Notes: generated from the sequence alone by a model not told the origin. A stretch of 7,836 bases of DNA from DASPPM01 sp035604475 (GCA_035604475.1 DATNIJ010000068.1:1-7836); one strand, 5' to 3'. Counted from the stretch's first letter, positions 1 to 6,776 are shown. Program-made: numbers and translations.

Positions 1-600
1 CTCACCGGCATCGTCGCCTATGTGGTGTCCGAATCGCCGCAGGCCATGCATGCGATCTTCGGCACGCCGCTCTATTGGCTCGTGCTCCTCGCCCCCCTCG
101 GGCTCGTCTTCTTCCTGAGCGCGCGCATCACGCGCATGCAGCCGACGACCGCCCAAGCGCTCTTCTGGCTCTATGCGGCGCTCATGGGCGTCTCGATGTC
201 CTTCATCTTCGTGGCCTATACCGGCACCAACATCGCGCGGGTCTTCTTCATCACGGCGGGCTCGTTCGCGGGGCTCAGCCTTTACGGCTACACCACGAAG
301 CGAGACCTCTCGGCCTTCGCCTCCTTCCTCATGGTCGGGCTCATCGGCATCATCCTCGCGAGCCTCGTCAATCTGTTCCTCCACAGCACGGGGCTGCAGT
401 TCGCCGTATCGGTGATCGGCGTGCTCGTCTTCGCCGGGCTCACGGCCTATGACACCCAGTCGATCAAGGAACTCTATTTCGCGGGCGACGACGCAGGCGT
501 GGCGACGCGGAAGTCGGTCATGGGCGCGCTCCGCCTCTACCTCGACTTCCTCAACCTCTTCCTCATGCTGCTCCAGCTCTTCGGCAGCAACCGCAACTAG
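1..600 (+). CDS. Bax inhibitor-1/YccA family membrane protein (5' end outside the window)
   Basis: The frame is open from base 1 (Leu-Thr-Gly-Ile-Val-Ala-Tyr), so the GTG at 22 is internal and the true start lies upstream. The visible 199 codons hold the end of one hydrophobic helix and about five more membrane segments (near bases 64-125, 160-225, 235-290, 310-380 and 395-450), then a hydrophobic C-terminal stretch. Family hallmarks seen are the FAGLSLYGYTTKRDLS-like loop after the third visible helix and AYDTQ-IK near the end. The Asp in AYDTQ corresponds to the conserved aspartate region that in bacterial homologues such as B. subtilis YetJ takes part in pH-dependent calcium leak. Bacterial members are inner-membrane proteins of uncertain physiological role (YccA in E. 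coli interacts with the FtsH protease). It ends with TAG at 598-600, 25 bases before a strong hairpin, and converges with the egt operon. The family call is firm. The function is inferred from the family only. Confidence 0.93.
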   Translation, partial: LTGIVAYVVSESPQAMHAIFGTPLYWLVLLAPLGLVFFLSARITRMQPTTAQALFWLYAALMGVSMSFIFVAYTGTNIARVFFITAGSFAGLSLYGYTTKRDLSAFASFLMVGLIGIILASLVNLFLHSTGLQFAVSVIGVLVFAGLTAYDTQSIKELYFAGDDAGVATRKSVMGALRLYLDFLNLFLMLLQLFGSNRN

Positions 601-624
601 CTGCTGCGGTCTTCTCCAAAGCGG

Positions 625-656
625 GCGGCCCGGGGCGGCAAACCCCGGGCCGCTTT
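625..656. terminator. Hairpin terminator between convergent genes, probably bidirectional
   Basis: An 11-bp perfect GC-rich stem (GCGGCCCGGGG at 625-635 with CCCCGGGCCGC at 643-653) encloses a 7-base loop and is followed by TTT on the plus strand. On the minus strand a short A/T run (AAAG at 618-621) lies beyond the stem after three unpaired bases. It sits 24 bases after the stop of the BI-1 gene and about 120 bases after the stop of the minus-strand SDR gene, as expected for a shared terminator of convergent units. The T-tract is short, so efficiency is uncertain. Confidence 0.7.
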
Positions 657-772
657 GCATTTGCGCCCGCGTCGCGCGCAGCCAGGCGCCCAGAGGAGCA
701 CCCGCCGCCAGAGCCAAGGCGAGGCCGGCAAGTTCTGCAACGACGACGGGAGAAAGACGGCGACCGGCCGCC
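657..772. other. Spacer between terminator and SDR gene, no gene recognised
   Basis: The 116 bases between the hairpin and the SDR stop codon show no RNA gene or convincing coding signal. A minus-strand frame (ATG at 792-790) stays open through this stretch and then antisense to the BI-1 gene to the window edge. It reads Ala/Leu-rich with mixed third-position bases, runs through the terminator and has no recognisable family, so it is not called as a gene. Confidence 0.5.
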
Positions 773-1531
773 TCAAATGCAGCGTCCGCCATCGACTTCA
801 AGTGCCACGCCGGTGATGAAGGCGCCCTCGTCGCTTGCGAGATAGAGGGCTGCGTTGGCGAGGTCCGCGGGCGTGCTGAGGCGCCCGAGCGGTATGGAGG
901 CGATGAAGCGCGCGCGGTTCTCGGGCGTGTCTCCCCCCATGAAGTCGCCCAGCATCGGCGTGTCGCCGGCGACCGGGCAGAGCGCATTGACGCGAATCTT
1001 CTTGGCTGCCAACTCGATCGCTATCGCCTTGGTAAGCGAGATCACGGCACCCTTGCTGCCGTTGTACCAGACGAGGCCCGGGCGCGGCCGGAGCCCCGCG
1101 GTCGATGCCGTATTGATGATGGCTCCGCCCCCGCGCCGCTCGAGCGCCGGCACCGCATGGATGGCGGCGAGGTAAATGCTCTTCACGTTGACGGCGAAGA
1201 TGCGGTCGAAGGTTGCCTCGTCGACCGCGAGCATGGGGCCGTTCCGTTGCGGCACGCCCGCATTGTTGACGAGGATGTCGAGCCCACCGAAGTGCTTCGC
1301 CGCAGCACTCACCATGGCCGCCACCTCGCTCGCGGTGCTGACGTCGGCATGGATGTAGTGCGCCTCGCCGCCCGCTTTCAGGATGGCCTCCTCTACACGG
1401 CGGCCCTGCTGGTCATTGATGTCGGCCAGCACGACCTTGGCCCCTTCGGCCGCGAAGCGGCACGCGATGCCCTCCCCGAAGCCCGAGCCCGCGCCGGTCA
1501 CGATCGCGATTTTGTCCTTGAGACGCAACAC
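773..1531 (-). CDS. SDR-family NAD(P)-dependent oxidoreductase
   Basis: Classical short-chain dehydrogenase/reductase of 252 residues, the usual length for the family. The cofactor motif TGAGSGFG is at residues 12-19, and Asp37 at the end of the second strand suggests NAD rather than NADP. NNAG is at 89-92, Asn115 is in the NVK segment, and the catalytic Ser143, Tyr156 and Lys160 (YNGSK) complete the Asn-Ser-Tyr-Lys tetrad. The C-terminus (ITGVALEVDGG) is typical of the glucose 1-dehydrogenase/3-oxoacyl-ACP reductase-like group. The start is GTG at 1531-1529, supported by an AGGGGG ribosome site a few bases upstream. It lies only 9 bases after the egtD stop, so it is very probably translated from the same message as egtB and egtD. 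The substrate cannot be read from sequence. No SDR is part of the known ergothioneine routes, so a role there would be new and is only suggested by position. Confidence 0.93.
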   Translation of the reverse strand: MLRLKDKIAIVTGAGSGFGEGIACRFAAEGAKVVLADINDQQGRRVEEAILKAGGEAHYIHADVSTASEVAAMVSAAAKHFGGLDILVNNAGVPQRNGPMLAVDEATFDRIFAVNVKSIYLAAIHAVPALERRGGGAIINTASTAGLRPRPGLVWYNGSKGAVISLTKAIAIELAAKKIRVNALCPVAGDTPMLGDFMGGDTPENRARFIASIPLGRLSTPADLANAALYLASDEGAFITGVALEVDGGRCI

Positions 1532-1540
1532 CCGTCCCCC

Positions 1541-2575
1541 TTAGGCGGCCTGCGCCAGGCTCAAGCCGAACCAGTGGCGTGGATCGCTCCATTGCGCCGC
1601 CGGCTCGAAGTGGCATCCGGCGAGGGTCTTGGCGAAGCCAGCGAGATCGAACTTGCGCGAAATCTCGGTCTCGATGGTTTCATCGCGCGCGAGACGTACG
1701 GCCAGGTCGAGCGCCGAAAGCCTCACCTCCTGAGCCGCGAGGCTCACGAGATGCATCTCGATCTGCCGCTCCTCCCGATTGTAGAACGCGCGATGGGCGA
1801 AGCGGTCAAGGGCGAAATCGGCGCGGAAGCGGCGATTGATATGGCGCAGGATGTTGAGGTTGAAGGCGGCCGTGACGCCCTGGCTGTCGTTGTAGGCCGC
1901 CTCGATGATGCGCGGGTCCTTCTCGAGATCGGTGCCGACGAGGAGCCAATCGCCGGGCCGGAGTGCTGCGCGCGCCGCGCGCAAGAAGTGCAACGTCTCC
2001 GTCACGGTGAGATTGCCGATCGTGCTGCCGAGGAAGACGAGAAGACGCGGGTATCGTGCCTCGCCCGGCCGCGACGCTGCGAGAAGGGCCAGTCCCGCCT
2101 CGTAAGTGCCGACGATCGCATGCACCGCGAGCCCGGGATAGCGGGCGAGCAGCTGGGCAGCACCCCGCTCGAGGCTCGACGGGCTCACGTCGATGGGCAC
2201 ATAGCTGAGCGCCTTGTCCAGCCTCGCATAGGCATCGAGGAGGTGCTGCGTCTTGAACGAGCTGCCGCTGCCCAGCTCGACGATCTCGCAAGCATGCGTG
2301 CGCGCCGCAATCTCGCCCGCGACATCCTCGAGGAGTGCTCCCTCGGTGCGCGTGAGGTAGTACTCCGGGAGGGCCGAGATGCGCTCGAAGAGCTGCGAGC
2401 CGAGCTCGTCGTAGAAAAATCGACACGGCAGGCGCTTGGGCACTTCTGCGAGGCCGCGGCGGATCTCGTCGCCGTCCTCGCGCTCGCGGCCGGGCTCCGC
2501 CGCGACGGTCCAGTCGAGACGGTCGCGCTGGCGCGCATAGGGCGCTCGAGGCAGCGGTCTAGGAGTCCATGGCAT
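1541..2575 (-). CDS. egtD: L-histidine N-alpha-methyltransferase (ergothioneine biosynthesis)
   Basis: A cytoplasmic SAM-dependent enzyme that converts histidine to N-alpha,N-alpha,N-alpha-trimethylhistidine (hercynine), the first step of ergothioneine synthesis. With the start chosen it has 344 residues (mycobacterial EgtD: about 320). Visible motifs: FFYDELGS-LFERI (53-66), PEYYLTRTE (70-78), SAM motif I ELGSGSSFKT (100-109), PIDVS (127-131), GSTIGN (183-188) and AYND-GVTAAFNLNIL (227-243). Asn188, Met274, Glu304 and Ser306 match the known M. smegmatis residues Asn166, Met252, Glu282 and Ser284 with one constant offset, so the residues that select histidine are kept. The frame is open further upstream to 2881, but that part is antisense-like shadow inside egtB. 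ATG at 2575-2573 is preferred because it gives family length and has an AGGA 7 bases upstream. It overlaps egtB by 17 bases in another frame, implying translational coupling. Confidence in identity is high. Confidence 0.95.
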   Translation of the reverse strand: MPWTPRPLPRAPYARQRDRLDWTVAAEPGREREDGDEIRRGLAEVPKRLPCRFFYDELGSQLFERISALPEYYLTRTEGALLEDVAGEIAARTHACEIVELGSGSSFKTQHLLDAYARLDKALSYVPIDVSPSSLERGAAQLLARYPGLAVHAIVGTYEAGLALLAASRPGEARYPRLLVFLGSTIGNLTVTETLHFLRAARAALRPGDWLLVGTDLEKDPRIIEAAYNDSQGVTAAFNLNILRHINRRFRADFALDRFAHRAFYNREERQIEMHLVSLAAQEVRLSALDLAVRLARDETIETEISRKFDLAGFAKTLAGCHFEPAAQWSDPRHWFGLSLAQAA

Positions 2576-3656
2576 AGCGGAATCCTGCGAAAATTTGCCG
2601 TGTGTCGGGGGCGTACCAGTTGCGGAAGCTCGGGCGCAGCACCGGCGGCAGCGTCGCCCAGCCCCCACCCTTGAGCACGCGGTGGCGACCGTCGAAGTAG
2701 GCCGCCGAATAGCCTCGGTAGGGGAAGGGTGCAAAACCCGGATAGGGGGCAAAGACGCTCGCGGTCCACTGCCAGACTTCGCCCAAGAACCCGCATTCGG
2801 GGTGCTGCACCTGGGCGCGCTCCCATTCGGTCTCGCTCGGCAGCCGCGCGCCGATAAAGCGGCAATAGGCCTCGGCCTCATAGGCGCTGATGCCGTGGAC
2901 GGGCAGTGTTGCGTTGCCGCCCGTCCAGTAAAGCGGACGCTCGACCCCGCTCGCGGAGCGCCAGGCCCAACCCTCCTCCGACCAGAGTGCCGGCTCCTTA
3001 TAGCCGCCCGCCGCCATGAAGCGGAGGTATTGCCGCTCGCTCACCGGCTGGCGCGAGAGGCGAAAGGCGGGAAGCTCGACGGCGCGGGCCGGCCGCTCGT
3101 TGTCGAGCGCCTCGGGCCCGTCATGGCCTTGCTGAACAAGCCCCGCCGGCACTGCGATGAGCGCCTCATCCTCCGCCCGCGCAAGGCTGCCGGGCGGTGG
3201 CGCGTCGATTCCGGCAAGCCGGCGGACGATCGAGACGGTCTCGGCGTGCTGAGCCTCGTGCTGGAGCACGAAGCGCCAGATCGGAAGCTCGTCGTCGGAC
3301 AGTCCGCTCTCCAGTCGCGCAAGCGCGCGGGCGCGCACGGCGGCGAGATACTCCGCGAGCCGAGGTGCGGACGGCAGGTTGCGCCGCGCCCATTTGGGCA
3401 TGCCGTCCTGCCGGAAGAGGAGCTCCCATTCCGGATGGGGATCGGCTCCCGGCGTGAGCCAAAGCGCCTCCGTATAGGCGATGTGGCCGATATGCCAACC
3501 GATCGGGCTGAACGCCGGATCGGGCTGGGCACGCAGGGCATCGTCGCCGAGCGTGCCGGCGCGCGCTAGGGTCGCGGCGCGGCAGGCCGCCATGGCGGCG
3601 CTCAGCTCAAGCCTAGGTTCACGAGGCAGACTGGTCGCTTGAGTGACGGGCGTCAC
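2559..3656 (-). CDS. egtB: EgtB-type non-heme iron sulfoxide synthase (ergothioneine biosynthesis)
   Basis: An iron(II)- and O2-dependent enzyme that joins the sulfur of cysteine or gamma-glutamylcysteine to hercynine. Two domains: an N-terminal DinB-like bundle (about residues 16-170) and a C-terminal formylglycine-generating-enzyme fold (about 185-363). The three-histidine iron site is visible as His58 (WHIGHIAYTEALW) and His133/His137 (LQHEAQHAET). The C-terminal domain shows GEVWQWT (292-298) and RNW-APDTRQIFAGFR (345-360). At 365 residues it is shorter than actinobacterial EgtB (about 430). No egtA or egtC lies nearby, which would fit use of free cysteine, but this is inference. Start: GTG at 3656-3654 has an AAGG only 2-3 bases away, poor spacing; ATG at 3593-3591 (22 codons in) is an alternative without a clear SD. 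It leads the operon egtB-egtD-SDR. A SenA-like selenoneine synthase is possible by homology, but senB and senC are absent here. Confidence 0.9.
   Translation of the reverse strand: MTPVTQATSLPREPRLELSAAMAACRAATLARAGTLGDDALRAQPDPAFSPIGWHIGHIAYTEALWLTPGADPHPEWELLFRQDGMPKWARRNLPSAPRLAEYLAAVRARALARLESGLSDDELPIWRFVLQHEAQHAETVSIVRRLAGIDAPPPGSLARAEDEALIAVPAGLVQQGHDGPEALDNERPARAVELPAFRLSRQPVSERQYLRFMAAGGYKEPALWSEEGWAWRSASGVERPLYWTGGNATLPVHGISAYEAEAYCRFIGARLPSETEWERAQVQHPECGFLGEVWQWTASVFAPYPGFAPFPYRGYSAAYFDGRHRVLKGGGWATLPPVLRPSFRNWYAPDTRQIFAGFRYAMDS
2583..2586 (-). promoter_or_regulatory. Ribosome binding site that decides the egtD start
   Basis: On the minus strand AGGA lies 7 bases before the ATG at 2575-2573, inside the last codons of egtB. 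It favours this internal ATG over upstream in-frame starts. Confidence 0.55.
3644..3655. repeat. Palindrome TGACGGGCGTCA at the egtB start
   Basis: Perfect 5-bp inverted repeat (TGACG/CGTCA) around a GG spacer. It covers the proposed GTG start codon and the first codons of egtB. It could be an operator half-site pair, or chance, since the bases are also codons. Confidence 0.3.
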
Positions 3657-3780
3657 ACCCTTCCCGCTTTGGCCGAGTGAGTCCCTTTTTGGGGGGAAAC
3701 GAGAGCCCCGTCCGGCGTCTTGGGGCGAATTCTCCCACAGAATATGGGTGCCGTGAACCCCGTACGCAGCTCACGGCCGG

Positions 3781-3800
3781 GTAAAATTCTCGTAAAATTC
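3781..3800. repeat. Tandem direct repeat GTAAAATTC, 11-base period
   Basis: GTAAAATTC occurs at 3781-3789 and again at 3792-3800, about one helical turn apart, on a locally AT-rich background in a GC-rich genome. On the minus strand the two units read GAATTTTAC and lie between the cupin gene and egtB. Confidence 0.55.
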
Positions 3801-3819
3801 CGGCTCGTAGCGCTGCCGG
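3794..3819 (-). terminator. Possible weak terminator after the cupin gene
   Basis: On the minus strand, immediately after the cupin stop, CCGGC (3819-3815) can pair with GCCGG (3804-3800) around a 10-base loop, followed by AATTTT. The stem is only 5 bp and the T-run is short, so readthrough into egtB is possible. Confidence 0.3.
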
Positions 3820-3821
3820 CC

Positions 3822-4142
3822 TCAGCGGTAATGCACCGCGAGCCAGACGGTAGGCGAGCCCTCGGCCGTCGCCTCGACGCGGTGGCGGCGATGTGCGGCA
3901 ATGTCGGCGTGGTCGCCAGGTCCCATCACCAGCGGCTCGGCCTGGTCGGCGAAGCGCAAGACCGCCGAGCCGCGCAGCACCACCACCCACTCGTTCCACT
4001 CCTCGTCGTACCAGAAGCCGGGCGGGCTCGACTGGCCGCTCGACAGGATGCGCTCGATGCGGACATGATCGCTCTCGGCCAGCACCGTGAAGCGCTCCTC
4101 GGCACCGGCTTCTGGGAGCGAGGAAAAGAGATTGCCGAGCAT
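3822..4142 (-). CDS. Small single-domain cupin protein
   Basis: A 106-residue protein with the cupin beta-barrel pattern. Motif 1 is GFWYDEEWNEWVVVLRG (42-58) and motif 2 is GDHADIAAHRRHRVE (76-90). In motif 1 the two histidines of the classical HxH...E metal site are replaced by acidic or aromatic residues (Asp46, Glu47, Glu51), as in a known subgroup of small stand-alone cupins with W-YD-E-DEWV-VL-G; His84 and His87 remain in motif 2. Metal binding and reaction are therefore uncertain. ATG at 4142-4140 has AGGA four bases upstream. It begins 37 bases after the stop of the DenD-like gene and is probably co-transcribed with it, which hints at sugar-acid metabolism, but no specific function can be assigned. 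It ends 165 bases before egtB. Confidence 0.85.
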   Translation of the reverse strand: MLGNLFSSLPEAGAEERFTVLAESDHVRIERILSSGQSSPPGFWYDEEWNEWVVVLRGSAVLRFADQAEPLVMGPGDHADIAAHRRHRVEATAEGSPTVWLAVHYR

Positions 4143-4179
4143 GCTATCCTGATCTCCGGCCGCAGCACGCGTGCCCGCG

Positions 4180-5166
4180 TCAATTCCCCAGGAAATCCTC
4201 GATATAGGCGCGGATGATGGTATCGATGTCCGGCTCGGCTGTGAGGCCCAAGGCGGCCGCCCTGGCCCAGCCGGTGCCCGTGGGCCAGCCGGCCACGATG
4301 CGCGCGATCCCGGGCTCCGGCCTCACCTCGATGGGCCCCAGCTTGCGCCCGGCAGCTGTGCGCCTCAAGGCGGCAATCATCTCGCTCAAGCTGACATCGA
4401 GACTGGGGAAGCTCACGGCGCGGTCGGCGCCGATCGCCTCGCCCGCGGCCTCGTGGAGCCGGATCAGGTTCTCGACGATCGAGCGGTAGCCGAGCACCGG
4501 CATGATCGTGTCGAGCCCGACCGGCAAATGGCAAGGCTCGCCGTTGAGCGGCTCGCGGATGACGCCGCTCACGAAGCTCGAGGCGGCCTTGTTGGGCTTG
4601 CCCGGCCGCACGATTACCGTCGGCAGCCGCGCCGAGCGGCCGTCGAGGAAGCCCTTGCGCGTGTAGTCGTTGACCAGAAGCTCGCCGATCGCCTTGGTGA
4701 TCCCGTAGGTCGTCTGCGGCGTCTCCTTGGTGAGATCGTCGACCCGGGGGCCCATGCCGGGGGCGCCGAAGACCGCGATCGAGCTGGTGAAGACGAGGCG
4801 GGGCGTGGATTTGCGGTTGCGGCAGGCCTCGAGAACGTTGCGGCCGCCGTCGAGATTGACGCGCATGGCGAGGTCGAAGTCCTGCTCGGCACCCGCACTC
4901 ACCACCGAGGCGAGGTGGAAGACCGAGATATCGTCGCGGTCGATCAGGCCATCGATCAGGGTGCCGTCGGCTACGTCGCCGGCCACCACTTTGACGTGGC
5001 CCGCGAGCGGGGCGGGCAGGCTCGGCGGCAGCACCGCATCGAAAAGGACCAGCTCGTCGATCGGCGCCGGCGTCCCCGACGGGCCCGTGAGCTTGCCGCG
5101 CGCGAGAATTCGCGCCGCCAGCATGCGCCCGATGAAGCCCACCCCACCCGTGATGACCACCTTCAT
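4180..5166 (-). CDS. denD: DenD-like NAD-dependent D-erythronate dehydrogenase (extended SDR)
   Basis: An extended short-chain dehydrogenase of 328 residues. The Rossmann motif TGGVGFIG is at 6-13, Asp43 ends strand 2 (NAD preference), HLAS is at 84-87, and the catalytic Ser128/Ser129, Tyr154 and Lys158 (YGITK) follow. The region AIGELLVNDYTRKGFLDGRSARLPTVIVRPGKPNKAASSFVSGVIREPLNG is characteristic of the DenD branch rather than of sugar-nucleotide epimerases. Characterised DenD oxidises D-erythronate to the 2-keto acid, after which the OtnK kinase and OtnC decarboxylase act. Neither partner gene is in this window. ATG at 5166-5164 has GAGG upstream. The gene follows hutH by 66 bases on the same strand and precedes the cupin by 37. 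Because DenD relatives act on several four-carbon acids, the family is surer than the exact substrate. Confidence 0.85.
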   Translation of the reverse strand: MKVVITGGVGFIGRMLAARILARGKLTGPSGTPAPIDELVLFDAVLPPSLPAPLAGHVKVVAGDVADGTLIDGLIDRDDISVFHLASVVSAGAEQDFDLAMRVNLDGGRNVLEACRNRKSTPRLVFTSSIAVFGAPGMGPRVDDLTKETPQTTYGITKAIGELLVNDYTRKGFLDGRSARLPTVIVRPGKPNKAASSFVSGVIREPLNGEPCHLPVGLDTIMPVLGYRSIVENLIRLHEAAGEAIGADRAVSFPSLDVSLSEMIAALRRTAAGRKLGPIEVRPEPGIARIVAGWPTGTGWARAAALGLTAEPDIDTIIRAYIEDFLGN

Positions 5167-5232
5167 GTCGCCCTCGCGCCTCTTTCGGAATCCATCGCCC
5201 TATTAGAAAGAGCGCCGCTGCCGTGGCCGCGG

Positions 5233-6765
5233 TCAAGCGCAAATGGGGAGCTCGACCAGCCGGCGGAACGCCCCGCTCGCGATGAGCTCGGCAACGGCGG
5301 CGATATCGGGCGCGTGCGCGCGGTCGGCATCGTAAGCGGCGGCGCGCGTGCGCAGCAGCGCGAGCACCTGCGCGAGCGCCGGGCTCGTCGCGAGCGGCGC
5401 GCGCAGCTCGACCCCCTGCGCCGCCGCGAGGAGCTCGATCGCGACGATGTGGCGCAGGTTCTCGCTCATGGCGATGAGACGCCGCGCGGCGTAGGTTGCC
5501 ATGCTGACATGGTCCTCCTGGCCCGCCGAGGTCGGCAGGCTGTCGATACTCGAAGGGACGGCGAGCGCCTTGTTCTCGCTGACCAGTGCGGCGGCGGTCA
5601 CTTGCGGGATCATGAAGCCGGAATTGAGCCCCGCCTCGCGCACGAGGAAGGGCGGCAGGCCGGCGCTGAAATTCGCATCGACGAGAAGGGCGGTGCGGCG
5701 CTCGGAAAGGGCACCCGTCTCGGCGATGGCGAGCGCCATCGAGTCCGCGGCGAGTGCGATCGGCTCGGCGTGGAAGTTGCCGCCCGAGAGCACTTCCCCA
5801 CTCTCCGCGAAAACGAGGGGATTGTCCGAGACCGCGTTCGCCTCCCGCTCGATCACCGCGGCCGCGTAGCGCAACTGGTCGAGGACGGCACCCATCACCT
5901 GCGGCTGGCAACGCAGCGAGTAGGGGTCCTGGACGCGCGTGTCGCCGACGAGGTGCGAGCGGCGGATCTCGCTGCCGGCGGTGAGCCGCGCGAGCGCGGC
6001 AGCGACGGCACTCTGGCCCGGCTGGCCACGCACGGCCTGGATGCGCGGATCGAAGGGGGCGTCCGAGGCGAGGCCGGCGTCGATGCTCAAGGCCCCCGCC
6101 GCAAGTGCCGCGGCAAAGGCGTCCTCGGCGGCGAAGAGGCCGGCGAGCGCCAGGGCGGTCGAGACCTGCGTGCCGTTGATGAGGGAGAGCCCCTCCTTGG
6201 GCGCCAAGCCCATGGGCGTCAAGCCGGCCCGCGCCAGCCCCTCGCGCGCGCTCAAGAGCACGCCTTGGTGGCGCACCTGGCCCACCCCGATGAGGACGGC
6301 CGAGAGATGGGCGAGGGGGGCCAAGTCGCCCGAGGCGCCGACGGAGCCCTGGGATGGCACGCGCGGGTAGACGCCGGCATTGGCGAGTGCCAGGAGTGCG
6401 GTGATCAGCGCGCGCCGGCAGCCGGAATAGCCGCGCGCGAGGCTCGCGGCCTTGAGCACGAGGACCAAGCGCACGACCTTGTCCGGGAGCGCCTCGCCCA
6501 CGCCCGCCATGTGGGAGAGCAAGAGGCGCCGCTGCAGCTCGGCGAGCTCGTCCTCCGGAATGTGCGTGGTCGAGAGCCGGCCGAAGCCGGTATTGACGCC
6601 GTAGATCGGCCGGCCCTCGGCAACGAGGCGCGCCACCGTCGCGGCGGCGGCGTCGATGGCGGCAAAGGCACCGGCATCGAGCTCCACAGGGTGCTCGTGC
6701 TCATGAAGCGCGCGCAAGTCCGCGAGACGGAGCCTGCCCGGTATCAAGGTGAAAGTCTCGGCCAT
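5233..6765 (-). CDS. hutH: Histidine ammonia-lyase
   Basis: Converts L-histidine to urocanate and ammonia, the first step of histidine degradation; cytoplasmic homotetramer in the family. With the chosen start it has 510 residues (P. putida HutH: 509-510). The MIO electrophile forms from Ala144-Ser145-Gly146 in GSVGASGDLAPLAHL. Tyr55 in YGVNTGFG, the N-D-NPL motif after AVSDN, the SGGNFHAEP loop and Glu417 in the DSLPTSAGQEDHVSMA segment all match HutH; Glu417 matches the amino-group-binding glutamate of P. putida HutH. Longer starts exist (TTG at 6786, ATG at 6777), but ATG at 6765-6763 has the only good ribosome site, GAGG four bases away. No hutU, hutI, hutG or hutC is visible. A paralogue acting on ergothioneine (ergothionase) belongs to the same superfamily; the canonical motifs favour histidine. 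Confidence 0.95.
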   Translation of the reverse strand: MAETFTLIPGRLRLADLRALHEHEHPVELDAGAFAAIDAAAATVARLVAEGRPIYGVNTGFGRLSTTHIPEDELAELQRRLLLSHMAGVGEALPDKVVRLVLVLKAASLARGYSGCRRALITALLALANAGVYPRVPSQGSVGASGDLAPLAHLSAVLIGVGQVRHQGVLLSAREGLARAGLTPMGLAPKEGLSLINGTQVSTALALAGLFAAEDAFAAALAAGALSIDAGLASDAPFDPRIQAVRGQPGQSAVAAALARLTAGSEIRRSHLVGDTRVQDPYSLRCQPQVMGAVLDQLRYAAAVIEREANAVSDNPLVFAESGEVLSGGNFHAEPIALAADSMALAIAETGALSERRTALLVDANFSAGLPPFLVREAGLNSGFMIPQVTAAALVSENKALAVPSSIDSLPTSAGQEDHVSMATYAARRLIAMSENLRHIVAIELLAAAQGVELRAPLATSPALAQVLALLRTRAAAYDADRAHAPDIAAVAELIASGAFRRLVELPICA

Positions 6766-6766
6766 C

Positions 6767-6776
6767 TTTCCTCGCA
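6767..6776 (-). promoter_or_regulatory. Ribosome binding site that decides the hutH start
   Basis: On the minus strand GAGGAAAG directly precedes ATG 6765-6763. The two alternative upstream starts (TTG at 6786, ATG at 6777) lack a comparable site. Confidence 0.6.

Larger units (their letters stand above)
3657..3821. promoter_or_regulatory. Upstream region of the egtB operon
   Basis: The 165 bases between the cupin stop and the egtB start are AT-richer than the genes and must hold any promoter dedicated to the egt operon. I see no convincing -35/-10 pair. Structures present are an 11-base-period direct repeat (3781-3800), a 6-bp inverted repeat CCGTGA/TCACGG (3751-3756 and 3771-3776), and a TGACG-GG-CGTCA palindrome overlapping the start codon (3644-3655). 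No coding sequence fits. Confidence 0.5.

Noticed and set aside
1..792. A minus-strand frame from ATG 792-790 open to the window edge, overlapping the SDR stop
   Set aside because: Most of it is exact antisense of the BI-1 codons, it runs through the terminator hairpin, and the first 50 residues match no family I know. The first part might be a decayed gene end, but nothing supports a call.
449..2674. A 741-codon plus-strand open frame running antisense through the SDR and egtD genes
   Set aside because: It is a shadow produced by very high GC content: it is Arg/Ala-rich, has no recognisable domain and covers three genes with clear family motifs on the minus strand.
2576..2881. An N-terminal extension of EgtD up to 2881
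   Set aside because: It would lie wholly inside egtB in another frame and exceed the family length by about 100 residues; the internal ATG at 2575 has a ribosome site.
5167..5232. A promoter for denD using TTGACC near 5229-5234
   Set aside because: TTGACC overlaps the hutH stop and no -10 lies at an acceptable distance (TCTAAT is 23 bases away); readthrough from hutH is as likely.
3926..5911. A 661-codon minus-strand frame crossing the cupin, denD and hutH
   Set aside because: It overlaps three well-supported genes on the same strand in another frame, reads as Arg/Ala/Gly-rich noise and ends inside the cupin.
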